Source of the DNA: Chrysomallon squamiferum | Taxonomy: Eukaryota > Mollusca > Gastropoda > Neomphalida > Peltospiridae | Assembly (NCBI GenBank): GCA_012295275.1 | Contig: CM022669.1 | Location: forward strand, 7,084,989-7,148,988 | Length of the DNA stretch: 64,000 nucleotides | Reading direction: 5' to 3' | In this document: piece by piece, positions 13,012 through 30,695 of the stretch | Layout: each line of letters opens with the position of its first letter | Numbering within the stretch: position 1 is the first letter of the stretch | Notes under the pieces: model-generated | What the model was told of the DNA's origin: nothing | What the model saw: only the letters and a program-made list of their open reading frames with translations | The model's database searches: none | Position numbers and translations under genes: made by a program

Positions 13012-15292
13012 AAATATGTATAAACACCATTATGGTATTTGAGGTTTATTTCTCTTTGTTTAGACTTAAGGTAGTTGGGAAATTCTTCCAAGAAAATTGA
13101 GACATTAAACACTGTCACTGGGACTGTCTTGAGGAACCCAGGATAGTAATGATCTGCCTGTATTTGTTAGGAGTCTGGGATGTTGTCTGGGTGGCTGGGA
13201 TGATAGTTCAACAGAGAAGAGAAAATATTTGTAAAGGAAGAAAGACTGCAATATAATTACTACACTATCATAATGAGAACTGTTCCTTTAAAGATAACTC
13301 ACCTAGCAAATCAATGCAGTCGTTTTTCTTGTTTTATATTCACACCTGAGAGTACATGAAATATATTTTTCAGGTGAAAAAGTTAATGAGAACACCTGAG
13401 TTTCCACCTAAAAAGGTAATGAAATGGAACCACAAAGTTTTGGAACACAGACGTCAAGGACTGCAGAATTATCTGCAGGTGAGATGAAATTGCAATAACA
13501 AAAATAAAAATTAATAGAAAAATTGTTTTTTTTTTATTAATTATTTTTTTTCAGGTGAATTATTTATTGATATATCCCCCCTTTTTGGCTCCTATTTTTC
13601 TCTGATGTTTTTTTTTTTTTTTTTTTCAACAAATGCAATATTTTTGCACTTTATTGAAATTATATGGTTTAATACCCAAAATAATTATTTTTAGATAATA
13701 TTGTTTTTGTTATTGAATTATACAGTGTTAATATTTGTTTTTTTTTATTGATTAAGTATTAATTGTAATAACATAAAAATAATGATCAACTCAAAAATGT
13801 AGTAATTTAATTTTTAAAGTGCAACATCTCATTAGTAATTATTTACTTCTCTAATGATAAATTATCATTTACAGGGTATTTTAGGCAATGAAATTGAGCC
13901 TAAATGTGTACTGAAGTTTCTTAATATTATTACTGATGCAGATAGCCTGGAGTAAGTATTTGTTTTCTTGCCAATAAAATTAAATAAACAAATGAATGAA
14001 TAAAAGGGATGAATTAATTAATAAATAAATGAATACTATTTACCATAACAGTAACTTGGGTCTGCTATTTTGTTTAAAAGATAATTTTATAAGCACAGCA
14101 GGAAATAAATTATGGATTAAACCAACATACCTTTTCTGAATATCTTTACAATGGCATTGATATGGCTTTGATAAATATATTGACAAAAACAGGATAAAAC
14201 TGATTGATCCACTGAGAAGAATGGAAGATTAGTGGTATATTGCATTAGTTTCAGTAAATTATGTAACATTTGTGGCTCTTATATGTTGCAATAAGCAAAC
14301 AGTCTGATATAAACTACTGAACATTACTTTAAAATACAGCAAGATCATTTACCTCTTATACAACACTCTGGAAAAACAAAGCCCGTGGATTTCATTTGAA
14401 ATAATTAAAGGAATTTCACTGACAGAGTAAAGTTAATGTGTTAATTTTTTAATAACATATTTGTTGTAATGTTGTAATTTGTGTTTTGTGATGTTATTTT
14501 TTGAGATTTGTTTATAGCTCAGTTGACAGATTTGAAGAAGATAAAAAATCAGTTCACCAGCCTGTGATAGCTTTTCCTTCAGATGCTTTTCTCGTGGATA
14601 ACACCAATGGTAAGTTTAATTAAACAGATTATTTTTTCTCAGATGCTTTCCTCATGAAAAAAAAACAGTGTTAAATTTACATAGACAAATATATGTTTAA
14701 TGTGAGACCTTGACAGATTTAAATTATTATTATTCCAATTTATACTGGTTTTTTTTTTTAAAATAAATTTTATGAGTTCACATTAAGTACAGACAGAAAA
14801 GCACATATTATAGTTTCAGAAGTTTGAAAAATAGTCAAAATTATATTTTTAATTGAGGAACTAATTCACATATAACTCTTTTTCTTAGATTCAATTTAAT
14901 TTACATGTTTGTTTGTTGTTTAATTTTTAAATTAATTTCCTTTTGGATTTCTGTAATAATATTTACACAACTGTGGAGTATTTTTGCTTGAAATTATTAA
15001 AATGATTTGAACAGTTTAGTCATTCCTTTTAAAAAAAATTTTTATAAATAAAATAACATTTAAAGTTCAAATTGTAATTTTATCTCTCATAATTTAAAAA
15101 AAAGTAATACATAGAGTGTTTTTTGTTTTTTTTCATTTAAAAATCATATTTTAAATTTTATTATTTTTTCCTATTATCTATTAACAATATGAAAGTTAAA
15201 TCTATTTTTTTTTAGGCACTCTACCAGATATAGTTGCAGAAGGAGTCATAATGGGGCTGTATGCACCAGTGGATGAAATTCTTCCCAGATAG
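11675..15292 (+). CDS. SNX24: Sorting nexin-24-like PX-domain protein (6 exons, complete)
   Basis: Coding exons 11675-11740, 11876-11959, 13374-13478, 13875-13951, 14518-14609 and 15216-15292 give 501 nt and 166 residues; human SNX24 is about the same length. All introns are GT..AG and phases agree. The protein is almost entirely a PX domain, which binds phosphoinositides (typically PI3P) on endosomes. The conserved RRH..EKRYTEFEELHK segment (R40-Y41) and the proline-containing TPEFPPKK loop are visible, followed by VLEHRRQGLQNYLQ. The C-terminal segments HQPVIAF and EGVIMGLYAP match the SNX22/SNX24 subgroup. I favour SNX24 over SNX22 from overall resemblance. The ATG at 11675 opens a frame that runs directly into the PX domain. 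Confidence 0.93.
12377..12446. repeat. (GT)n microsatellite
   Basis: Long GT tract with a short GC interruption in intron 2 of SNX24. Confidence 0.95.
12967..13009. repeat. (CA)n microsatellite
   Basis: CA tract in intron 2 of SNX24, opposite in orientation to the GT tract 0.5 kb upstream. Confidence 0.95.
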
Positions 15293-15389
15293 CAAATCTA
15301 TAACAGTGTTTGGATATTAAACAAATAGGTTTTGTTCTCGCTGACTAAAACAAAGCAGACTGGAAAATAACCTTTGTGTGATGCACTAG

Positions 15390-15550
15390 CACTTGAAATT
15401 CATATATTTGTGTTAATATTTTAGTGGAAATTCATAGATTTGTCTTGACAGTCTAGCTGAAATTCATAAATATTTGTTGACAGCCAAGTTGAAATTCATA
15501 AGTATGTTTTGACAGTCCAGCTGAAATTCATAAATATGGGTTGACAGTAG
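15390..15550. repeat. ~32-bp minisatellite in the SNX24 3' region
   Basis: Five degenerate units built on GAAATTCATAAATATTTGTT followed by GACAGTCCAGCT. It begins about 100 bp after the SNX24 stop and is probably inside its 3' UTR. Confidence 0.85.
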
Positions 15551-15689
15551 TTAAAGCTAAAACTTTGTGGTAAAAGCAAGTTAATTTGTGTCAATATTTT
15601 CCATTTAACTGTCAGAATAATTAGTAAATGAATAAAACATTCAGGCTCAGGCATTAAGGCTACTGGCAAGTAGTTAGTAGACTTAACTA

Positions 15690-15775
15690 GTAATTTAAGT
15701 CTTGCACTGGTTAAGCAGCAGACTTAAGAGTCTGTATGTTTAGGGATAGCATTCAGATTACAAACAAGAGGCATT
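15690..15775 (+). mobile_element. Degenerate tRNA-Leu-like sequence (possible SINE head)
   Basis: The stretch CACTGGTTAAGCAGCAGACT then TAAGAGTCTG resembles the D arm (TGGTTAAG) and anticodon arm (CAGAC/GTCTG around TTAA) of tRNA-Leu(UAA). A weak B-box-like GCATTCAGATTA follows near 15749. It lacks an acceptor stem I can pair, so it is not a working tRNA gene. A tRNA-derived SINE remnant is the best guess. Confidence 0.35.
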
Positions 15776-16089
15776 TTGTAACTTCCATATACACAACAAA
15801 AGCATCAAACAAAACCTTGAATGCATGGATAGTGTGTTCAAAACATGGTTCATGTCATGTTGTAAGAAACTTTTCACAATCCAACCACAGCAGGATTTGG
15901 ACTGATTTGCATTTTGACAAAACAGAATATAATTCATGATACTAAGAAACATTTGAAATATATTTCACATATTTCTCAATCGTTTTTTTTCTTGTTCAAA
16001 TGTACCTGTTATGGTTATGAACAAACAGTGATGATACATTTTGTATAGTTTCAAATGACTTGTTTTAATCTTCACTAACCTTTGTTGAT

Positions 16090-16095
16090 AATAAA
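16090..16095 (+). terminator. Candidate poly(A) signal AATAAA of SNX24
   Basis: AATAAA about 800 bp after the SNX24 stop, in a region with no other gene. Earlier AATAAA-like hexamers exist, so the site used is not certain. Confidence 0.35.
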
Positions 16096-16549
16096 TTATG
16101 ACATATAAGAAGTCTGAGGATAGTTATCTGAAGCTTTTCATTTTCCAATTTGTTATTTTCTAAATTGAAATTAAAAAAAACACACTAAATAAAAACACTG
16201 AACTGGAAATATCTGACAAGTTTATGTATTTTAAGATAGAAATTCTAAGAATTGGAAAACAGAATTTTGGTTTGAGGCATTATTAGTCATTCTTTGTAAT
16301 CTGAAGTTGATGACTAAAACTTCTAAAACTGAACAACAAAGTAATAATAATAGTTAATTTTCTAGTGCTGTTGAGATAGTCAGATTTAAAAGCATTTATA
16401 AAATATTTAATAAATTTAGATAAAAAAAAATAATGTTTTTTTTTTTTTTTTTAAATGTTGGTAAATAGTAAGTAGAACAAGTAAAGAAAATAACAGCATA
16501 CATACACTTGTTTACATGCATGCATACATACATACACAAAACCAAAGAT

Positions 16550-19500
16550 GCCAAAATGTGAATTACAATTTTTATTAAATCAAATGTACATTTAGTGCAG
16601 AATACATAAATATTCATGTAAGTAACAAAAAAAAAAAAAAAAAATAATTAAATCTTTTTTTTAAAAATACTGGCAAAAGTTACATTGACTGTACACACAC
16701 TGGACTAGTGTTATTTTATTTTTCTTGAAAGGAAATTAAAAAACGTAACCATGTATGCCTGCTACAATTAAATAATCTGTTTAACCTGAAGACATTAGCA
16801 ATGCACTTAGCTCACAGATTTAAAAAAAATATTAAATAAAGTTTAAGTGATCTGTTTAAGATATATTCTGGATATTTCTTATTAGAAAGCAAGTATTGTT
16901 ACTGAAACAAGTTAACTGAAAGTACATAAAATGTAATATTACAAGGATAACCAATTTATTTATAAGTGGAGACAGTCTTTAACATCAATCTGCAAAAAAT
17001 TTAAGATTTATTTTTCAACCCTGTAACCATATTTTTGGTATCAAAAACTGCCATAAAAGAGAAAACAATAATTAAAAAAAACAAGTGAAAGAAAAGTATT
17101 AACATCAGGACAATGGGAAATGATATTATTATTAACGCACAAAGCAAATTAAAGTTTTACTAGATTTTTTTCATTACAACAGAAACAAGGTGAAACTAAT
17201 TCCAAACAAAGGCTAATACATTAAAAACAAAATAATTAACTTCATTATATAAATAGGCTGAAAGTTCCAACAAAGCACTTCATACAAATAATAATTATGT
17301 ACAACAATAAAAGAATTGTTAAAAAAAAAAGACAAACTCAAAATGTTCAACTAAGAAGGTGCAACTTATTGCCTCAAATTATTAAAAATAAATAAAAACA
17401 ATTTGATTCTTGAATATTCATGTTATATACCTGTGATTAATGGACAGTAACATACAATTCAGAATTTATTATTAATTTTAAAATTTTACTGACTTACTTA
17501 AAAATCAACCCAACCCATCACTCCAAATTACAAGTGAACTAAGGGATAAGAAATCAGAATTTTCCATTCTAAATATGTTCTTACATTGGCATATTTGTCT
17601 CCCTGCTGTTCAGCATTTGTTCTCATGCTAGTCTGGGTTGATTACAGGTGTTCCATAAGATGTTACTAATAATTTAGCAGAGAATTTATTGTTATTATTT
17701 TTTTTTTTAAATATTAAAACCTATGATTTGTTCTAGTTTCCAGTTGCACAGTCTTTGTTACTCACTTTTTTTTTGCAGCCTGGACAGTTTGATTTCATTA
17801 GTTTTCCATACAACATCACAATACACTTGTCTGCTGCTGGTAAAACATTTTTGTACAATTTGTTTACGTACAAAGCAAAAAAACAAGCAAATCTTTATGA
17901 AGTAATTTTCAGTGTGAAATGTACCAACTTATTTTATTTATAAAATTGAGATTTTTGATAAAAAACTCAAACTTCACTGGAACATGAATATTTGTGATTT
18001 TTATTAAACTGACTTAAAAAAAAACAACAAAAATTTAAAAGGTAAAGTATACTAAAATGCTGTTAACTGAAAAAAAAAGAAGTTATTTTCTGTTTGCTCA
18101 GTTAACAATGGGCACTAATATTAATTCACACTGCTTTTGTTTGAAAACATTTTCTCCTACACTTTACAGTAAATCTGAAATTTCATATACTATGACTGCC
18201 ATAAAAAGACAAAAAATAATTTACGATGGATGTACTATGTACAGCAGTCAATGGTTATACCTACTAAGTGATCTGTTCAAACTGCAATTAAATAATCTAT
18301 GAATATTTTAACATATTTTTGAAGGAAAAAAAAGAGAAAAAAGTCAACATGAATTAATCATGCTGTTTTTTCTTTCTCAAACATGACCACAGAAATTAAA
18401 TACATGATATACTGAAAACAAAATTATGCAAAACTGTTTTCCATAGAAAATTAACAATTCAAATATACATTGTTTTTTGTTGTCTAGATTCTAAGTACAC
18501 AACTATATAAAATAAAATTTAAAAATTTGTTAAGAAAAGCATGTAATGACACAGACACACACACGCACAAACACACGTTATTAAACTCAATGACAAATGC
18601 AATGTACTAGGCTATGTTATTTTACATGTAAGCAATGCAGGAAATTTAACAAAAATGTACTATGTACACATCACATGTCTTTCTATATTTTTGAAAAAAC
18701 AAAAACAAACCTACAGATGTTGACTAATTTAATGGAGATATATTTTAAATATTTGGATAAAAATCAACAAAACTATTGCTGTTATATAAACATCCTGTAA
18801 TTATTATTATTATGTTTTTAAAATTCTTTATCTATTTCATTCAGCTGAAGATACAAGCTAATCCAGGTTAGAATAATGCTGTAATCTATTCAGATTAAAA
18901 GAACATCTGAAGACAAACAAAATATTCATTACTAACTGAAGCCAAAAAAAAATAATGAGCAGTATAATAACCATATCTGATTAGGAAATGTGCGTAAGCA
19001 TTAAAATACTGGCTTTGCCATCATTTTTAATAGTTAACATCATGGTCACTGTGAACAAGGGATTTAAGAAAATGTGCACACTAGCTACTGAAAGAAAGAC
19101 AGAGAGAGAGAGAGAGAGAGAGAAAAACCCTTTTCTGCAAACCAGCTGCCTTGTGTGAAATTATGTAACCCAGTTCATCTACAACTCCACATGAAAACCA
19201 AAATAAATATTTTCCCCTCAAAAATATCAATAAGATGACTTTCCTCAGATGGAAAATGGCAGACCATCATAAAAAGCAAAAGCCACAGTGCATAGCAATG
19301 TAAATGCACATCTCAGAGTAAGCTGGCTGCAACATACAAATCAGTTTGAAGGGATTCTGAGGTAGATCATGGGTTACTATGCAGGATATACAATAGATCT
19401 TTTTGTTCTTCTCTACTTATAAACCTGACATATAAAAACTTAAAACCAAAAATGAAAAAAAAAGTACAATACAAAATAGTACATTTACACAGATAGAAAA

Positions 19501-21104
19501 CAGTTCCAAGAATTCTCAAACTTTAATCATTAATGCTTGTTCAACTGTTCTTTTAAATATTAGTTACCAACCAGCATTCCTTTGGACATTCCTGACTATC
19601 ATGTAGTCTTGTCGACTTGGATAGCAAACAAGCTATTTCTCAAGTATTTATTTGAACACAGAGGGCTATCCAGTACAAAACTGGTTAATTATTTCTTTAG
19701 GATATCCCACCTAACATGCTAACATAGTTCACTTGTCAACAGAAAAATTCCTAAACATCAAGATGGAAATATTTCAAAATATCAAGGCTTGTTACAATAT
19801 TTAAAGAACATACAAAAGGCAACACTGGTGTACTGCATCCTCAAATTTAACTAAAATAGTTCCACTTCAATAGCCATCTAAATCTTGACATTTAAAATGA
19901 TAAAAAAACAGTAGTAATAATAATAATAATAATAATAATAAGATGCAGTACTTACAATAATACCAGTGGTTAAGGATTTATCTTTGTATTTAATCTGCAA
20001 AATATTCTGATAGCACAATAATAAAACCTTGAATAAAAATTCAGTTAAATCCTTTATTATGTATCACACATGAGTAGGGTAGAGGGGATAAACATCACTG
20101 AGGAATCATTTTTAAACATGTTCACACAAACCCACACACACAGACACATCTACACTATCGTAACAAGAACCATACAAAGGAATGAAAAGTGAGAGACTGG
20201 TTTAGCTGTTCAGAAAACTTCACAACAGAATCAGTGCCATTTATTTGATAGAGACATAAAAAAAAAGTTTTGCGTCTTAGTTAACTTAAACATTTTTGGA
20301 ACCAAGTTGTTAGTGTCAACTTATTACAAAATTCTTCATACACTTCATTAAATTAGTTGTTAGTGTTAACCATATCAATTTTTTTAGTTACAGCATACCC
20401 TTTATTAAATTTGTCTAAAATGTAAAATTCATTAACTAAATGTATCCTAAATTGTCAACATTTGCTTCAAACTTCTACCTGAGCTTTTGTTAGTTCTAGA
20501 AAATGTATAAAAACATGCTACCTGTAACAGAATAACATATTTGTTTTTAGTCAGTTTAATTTCATATTAAACAAGAGTGCTTTTAAAACAGTCTTCTAAA
20601 TTCTGTTTCAATTGTTTTTCGACATGGAAATCTATGCAAACATCCATAATTTAAAATTCCTTTTTTTTGTTTTATAAAAAAAACTCTTAGTTCAAGAACA
20701 TTAAAACAAAATTTTAAACATATCTTTGTACAAAGAGAAAAAGGATGTTGTAGTTCAATAAAATGGCTTATCAATTTGAACAATCCTGATAGGTATAAAA
20801 TGAAAAAAGTTGATTCAAATTTTGTCATATTAACAAATGGGAGGATAACCTATGTTGCTCCTTAACGAAAACATCCAGTAAAAAAATATTTTCAAAATTT
20901 ACATCAGAGATGTATTAACAAAATGGTGTAGGTCAAATGAAAAACAATCTAAGAATTCTAATATTTTCTTTAAAAAGTACATTTAACAAGATGAAAGAGA
21001 TTATTAATTTCTTGTTTTTTTTTGTTTTTGGAAAAATGAGATCCAGAACTGGATTACTGTGGGATCAGCTGGACAGCACATAGCCTGGTAGATTCTTTCT
21101 GATG
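16550..21104 (-). other. Probable long 3' UTR of basigin-like gene C
   Basis: About 4.5 kb after the stop codon of gene C has no supported coding exon and few long microsatellites, only short GA (19099-19122) and AAT (19915-19941) tracts. This is unlike the rest of the window. A minus-strand AATAAA (TTTATT on the plus strand) sits near 16570, just past the presumed SNX24 end, so the two genes would converge. Extent is inferred. Confidence 0.35.
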
Positions 21105-26174
<5,070 letters not shown>

Positions 26175-26639
26175 CCTCGAATGTTAAGTTCGGGTTAAAA
26201 CACCCCAAATAGTCAGCAGTTAACCAAACAGTTCTCCAATTTCCACTACAAACATGGATGTCGAAGTGACTAATTGCGCATGCGCGATTGTGCACCTATG
26301 CTCTATATCAAATAAGCGTGTTCCACTTGAATCTGGCTCAATCCAGTTACGAAAAACCGTAGAAACCGGATAAAAATTTTCTTCACAAAAATAAAATTTT
26401 AATAGGTTATGGAGAATAAATGAAATAGCAGTTGCATCTGTTGATATTTGCATTGCTTCTGATAAATGAATGTCTTTTTTTTCTTCTCCTTTTTTAATTA
26501 TTATTATTTATTATTATTATTATTATTATTTTTTTTTTTTTTTAAATAATAAAAAAAAGAGATATTGACCCTTAATATCACGAAATCCATGCCACCACTG
26601 GAAAAAAGGAAACAAAATTTGAACTTACTTTTATTTCCC

Positions 26640-28239
26640 ACTTATCTTTAGGTATTATTAATTTATTCTGAGTCCCATTATTGGAAACGACATTTGACAC
26701 ACGTTTAGAACACAACCTAGCAACAAACATGCTCTTTGAAGGTCTTCAGTCAGCCTTCAGCAAGTTCCACTGGATCTAATTTGCTCTGCTCAAGGTACAG
26801 AATGACAATCTTCAATCCGTGGATAAAGATTGTGTGACTGTACTCGTTCATCTCGACCTGTCTGCTGCATTTGACACTATCGACCATGCCGCCCGCCATT
26901 ACTCCGACACCTTGAACACCACTTCGCTATCTCGGGTAGACTTCTGGCCTGGATGAAGTCATACCTTACTGATAGGTATCAAACTGAGTGTGTTGATGGT
27001 GAACTATCTGCACCTGTGCATATAGATTACAGCAAACCCCATCTAGGCCCGGTGAACTACGTCATGTATACCAAACTATTTGGCAAAATCTTCAGAGGCC
27101 ATCAGTTGCAAAACCATTTCTGTGCTGACGACACACAGTTATACCTGGCATTCAAACCAAAAGATTACAGCTTTCAAAAAGAAGCACTGGCCTGTATCGA
27201 AAGCTGTCTCAAAGACATCGAGACAAGGATGCATTGCAACATGCTGAAACTGAATGCTGACAATACCGAAGTGATGATATTGACTTCTAAACATACAGAA
27301 TGACACCATATCAGTTACTGTGGGTGATGCCCCCATAACTTCGATACCATGTATGAGAAAAACTGGTGTTATATTTGATTCTTCACTGACTGTGGGGCAT
27401 CATGTGAATGCAATATGTCGATCAAGTTATACTCAGTTAAGGAAAATCGGTTGAATCAGGCAGTATCTGACCAGTGATGCCATACATTCACAAGGTGAAT
27501 GGATTTGTGACGTCTCGACTGGGCTATTGCAATGGACTATTACATTGTTTGCCTAACACCTTGCTCAGCAAACTACAACAACGTCCAGAATACAGCAGCG
27601 TGCACTGTAACCAGGACATCACGTCACAGTCACATATCATCTGCACTGAAGGATCTCCACTGACTGTCTGGCCACTATAGGATAAAATACAAGCTCCTGG
27701 TCCATAGACACAACCCTTTGAAAGATCGTTCCCCAGAGTTCATCAAAGACATGCTGGAATCGTAAAGACCAAGCCGGACTCTGCGAGCACAGAATTCATT
27801 AAGATTAGTAACACGAAGAATAAGAACAACCACATACAGCCAAAGATGTTTCAGTCGTAGTACACCGACTTTGTGGAACTCACTCCCAAGAAACATTAAA
27901 TAGGCTGAAACAACAGCTACATTCAAAACTCTACTAATAACCCATTTCTTTCAAATCCACTTTGTTAATATATACTTATCTTTTATTTTTCCAATTTAAA
28001 AATGTTCAAGCTAGTCTGTTAATTATCTTATACAATTTTGAAATGTGACATTTATTTTTACCACCAGCTTAACATGTTCAACCATTATTTATACATTTAT
28101 TTTAATACGTTTATGTCCAGTGTCTTTTTAAATTTTAGTTTATTAGTTTACACTGTAAAGCGCCCTTGGACATACTTAGAATGGAAAATGTGCGATATAA
28201 CACTAACAACAACAACAATAATAATAATAATAATAATAA

Positions 28240-28270
<31 letters not shown>

Positions 28271-28303
28271 AAGAAGAAGAAGAAAAAGAAGAAGAAGAAG
28301 AAC
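26640..28303 (+). mobile_element. 5'-truncated, decayed non-LTR retrotransposon (CR1/L2/jockey-like LINE)
   Basis: Conceptual translation in shifting frames gives a reverse transcriptase: LQSAFSKFH near 26745, [16 protein letters not shown] at about 26838-26889 (motif A), an open stretch 26953-27303 with [12 protein letters not shown], and the catalytic box as CADD near 27121 where F/YADD is normal. The PQGS motif is missing (YSKPHLGP). C-terminal traces SRLGYCNGLL (about 27510) and TLWNSLP (about 27870) follow. The 3' end (GCGCCCTTGGACATACTTAG near 28160) runs into AAC, AAT and AAG repeats, the usual tail of this class. Several stops and frameshifts make it inactive. Confidence 0.88.
28206..28303. 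repeat. (AAC)n(AAT)n(AAG)n tail of the LINE
   Basis: Consecutive trinucleotide tracts directly after the LINE 3' end. The poly-Arg reading frame across it is an artefact of the AAG/AGA repeat. Confidence 0.9.
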
Positions 28304-29289
28304 TGTAATTAATTTATTTATTAAAACCAGCTTTCTAATCTACACGTTCGTCTGATATTTAACTTGAATATTCGTTAGAAACTTTCTCTTTGTGTTTATA
28401 CCCAGTAACGTGATTATTAATGAAAAATAATAATTATAACGACGAATAAAATTACCTAATATACAGATAGTATTCGTTATATAACTCTAGTATCATCTCT
28501 CTAGTTATCTAATATTTTATTTTATTTGCGCAGCTGTGGTAACAAGAAAATAAGTCGGAGAAGAAAACACATTTGGCCATTAACCTTTGATCTATTTTTA
28601 ACAGCGAGGGATCGTATAATAATTTATTATCCAGAACCAAAACCAGTTACGTTTTCTCATGACGTATGCCACAGCAATACCGTGAAAAATTAGAACAACA
28701 AATATCCGTTTAACAATGGTTTAAATTACAAATACGCACTTTGTCCCTTATGCCGACACACGATCTTCTAAAGTAACCAGTCAACGTCATTTTGAAAACG
28801 TGCTATAATAAGCTGTGACATAGTTATAAGTATGCTAAGAATATGGAAGATAGGATGAACTGATACATGCAAGACACAGAAAATAAAAGGTAAATAGGTT
28901 GGTCTCGTTATTATTCACACTGAAAAGCCTTAGACGGCATCCCCATGATAATAGAATTATGATAATGAACACTCCCTCAACTTTAAACTACCTACAGATA
29001 GGCACGCATGCCAGCACACTAATACATATACTGCGCCTGTTTGAATTAAAAAAATATAAAATAAATTAATTAATGGTAGTAGAAGTGGCAGCTACAGTAG
29101 ATGTAGTAGCTACAATAGTAGTAGTAGTAGTAGTAGTAGTAGTGATAATAATAAAAAAACTTTCTTCTTTTATTTTTAGAAATGGGCAAAAAACATTACT
29201 AGTTGATTTTCTGATGAAATATTTAGTAATATTTAAAAAAAAATAATTATATTAACGATTTTGAATATTTTCTCTCTTATGTACATCTG

Positions 29290-29440
29290 ATTAGACTGTA
29301 CATAGACAGTATATGGGAACTCACTGGCGCATGAGGACAAAGTCCAATCACGACCTCACAAACCCCGTCAAATGCCGCTGACGAGACTCGAACGTATGGC
29401 ACCTCTTCGCCTGCTCTCCGAAGGCGGACGACGTTACATA
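29290..29440 (-). mobile_element. Possible tRNA-derived SINE fragment
   Basis: On the minus strand a GC-richer segment contains ATACGTTCGAGTCTCGTC, a match to the pol III B box (GWTCRANNC). Upstream of it the sequence gives a hairpin, CCGCCTTCGGAGAGCAGGCG. After it comes a non-tRNA body including CATGCGCCAGTGAGTTCCCA. It abuts a TATG microsatellite. No clear A box is seen. Confidence 0.35.
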
Positions 29441-29450
29441 TGTGTATATA

Positions 29451-29453
29451 TAC

Positions 29454-29484
<31 letters not shown>

Positions 29485-29517
29485 TGTATGTATGTATGTA
29501 TGTATGCATGCATGTAT
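29451..29517. repeat. (TATG)n microsatellite
   Basis: About 15 tetranucleotide units next to the possible SINE fragment. Confidence 0.95.
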
Positions 29518-29671
29518 GAAGCATGATATAGGAAAGAATTAAGTCAAAAATAAAAGAAAATAACAATTCGAGAAAACAAAGATTTTCATTTATTTAACAT
29601 TCAGATACAAGTAAATAATAATCACAATTAACTGTTAAGCGTTTTATAATTTTGAATGCTGTGGGGTAATT

Positions 29672-29676
29672 ATTTT

Positions 29677-29726
<50 letters not shown>

Positions 29727-29761
29727 TTATAATAATAATAGTAGTAGTAGTAGTAGTAGTC

Positions 29762-29816
<55 letters not shown>

Positions 29817-29828
29817 TTAATAATAATC
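29672..29828. repeat. (AAT)n / (AGT)n / (AAT)n block
   Basis: Two long AAT arrays separated by a short GTA tract. Confidence 0.95.
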
Positions 29829-30567
29829 CACTGCTATTCAGATGCGACCCAATGGCGTAATTACAAAGAGTTACATCCCTTATATTTATTTGTCAGGCGC
29901 GCTATCGATTGTAAGTTACATTTATGTATTTATGCACAAAATCATACATTAATAGCATATAAACATATATTTGCGCGACTATACAAACACAGATTACAAT
30001 GAACTAAACCAAATCAGCACTGAACTGATGAAATAACAAATGCCCTAAACAGATCAATTTATCGCTGAAAATAATTTCAGAATTATTTAGATGAAGAGAT
30101 TCGCAGTAGATTTGTAACCCATTAACAACGCTCCAACCCCCCCTCAAAAACAACAACAAAAAAAAACAACCGCACATATAATTTAAATGAGTTTCACATT
30201 CAGGAATACTAATACTCAACAGAAAATATTTATCTTTTAATATACAAATTACAAGACAAATTTATGTCCAAAGATTAAAAAGACGATTAACAGAATAAGG
30301 GAGATAACTCTCGAGATACTATAATACTCGAAGTTGTGAAGGAAACGATGTGATACATGAAATTAATATCTATACATTGCATTTCTGCGTAATAAAAAGT
30401 TATCAGACAAACTGTACGACTAATAATACAGGATTACATAGATACAAACAACATTATCATTTATAGATAGATCTAACATTACATCATATTCTTTACTTAA
30501 TCTTCTGTTGATTATAAAGCATTGTATGTAATTATACATTTCTGCATGAAGGTATTAACATATTAAT

Positions 30568-30628
30568 TTATGTATGTATGTATGTATGGATGTATGTATG
30601 TATGTATGTATGTATGTATGTATGTATG

Positions 30629-30662
<34 letters not shown>

Positions 30663-30695
30663 GGTATGTATATATGTATGTATGTATGTGAGTAT
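30568..30695. repeat. (TATG)n microsatellite
   Basis: About 30 tetranucleotide units with a few substitutions, in the spacer between genes C and B. Confidence 0.95.

Noticed and set aside
15736-15952. Overlapping frames of 67 and 64 codons after SNX24
   Set aside because: In the probable 3' UTR, antisense to each other, with no domain.
28038-28355. Frame with a poly-Arg run
   Set aside because: AAG/AGA repeat at the LINE tail; no protein similarity.
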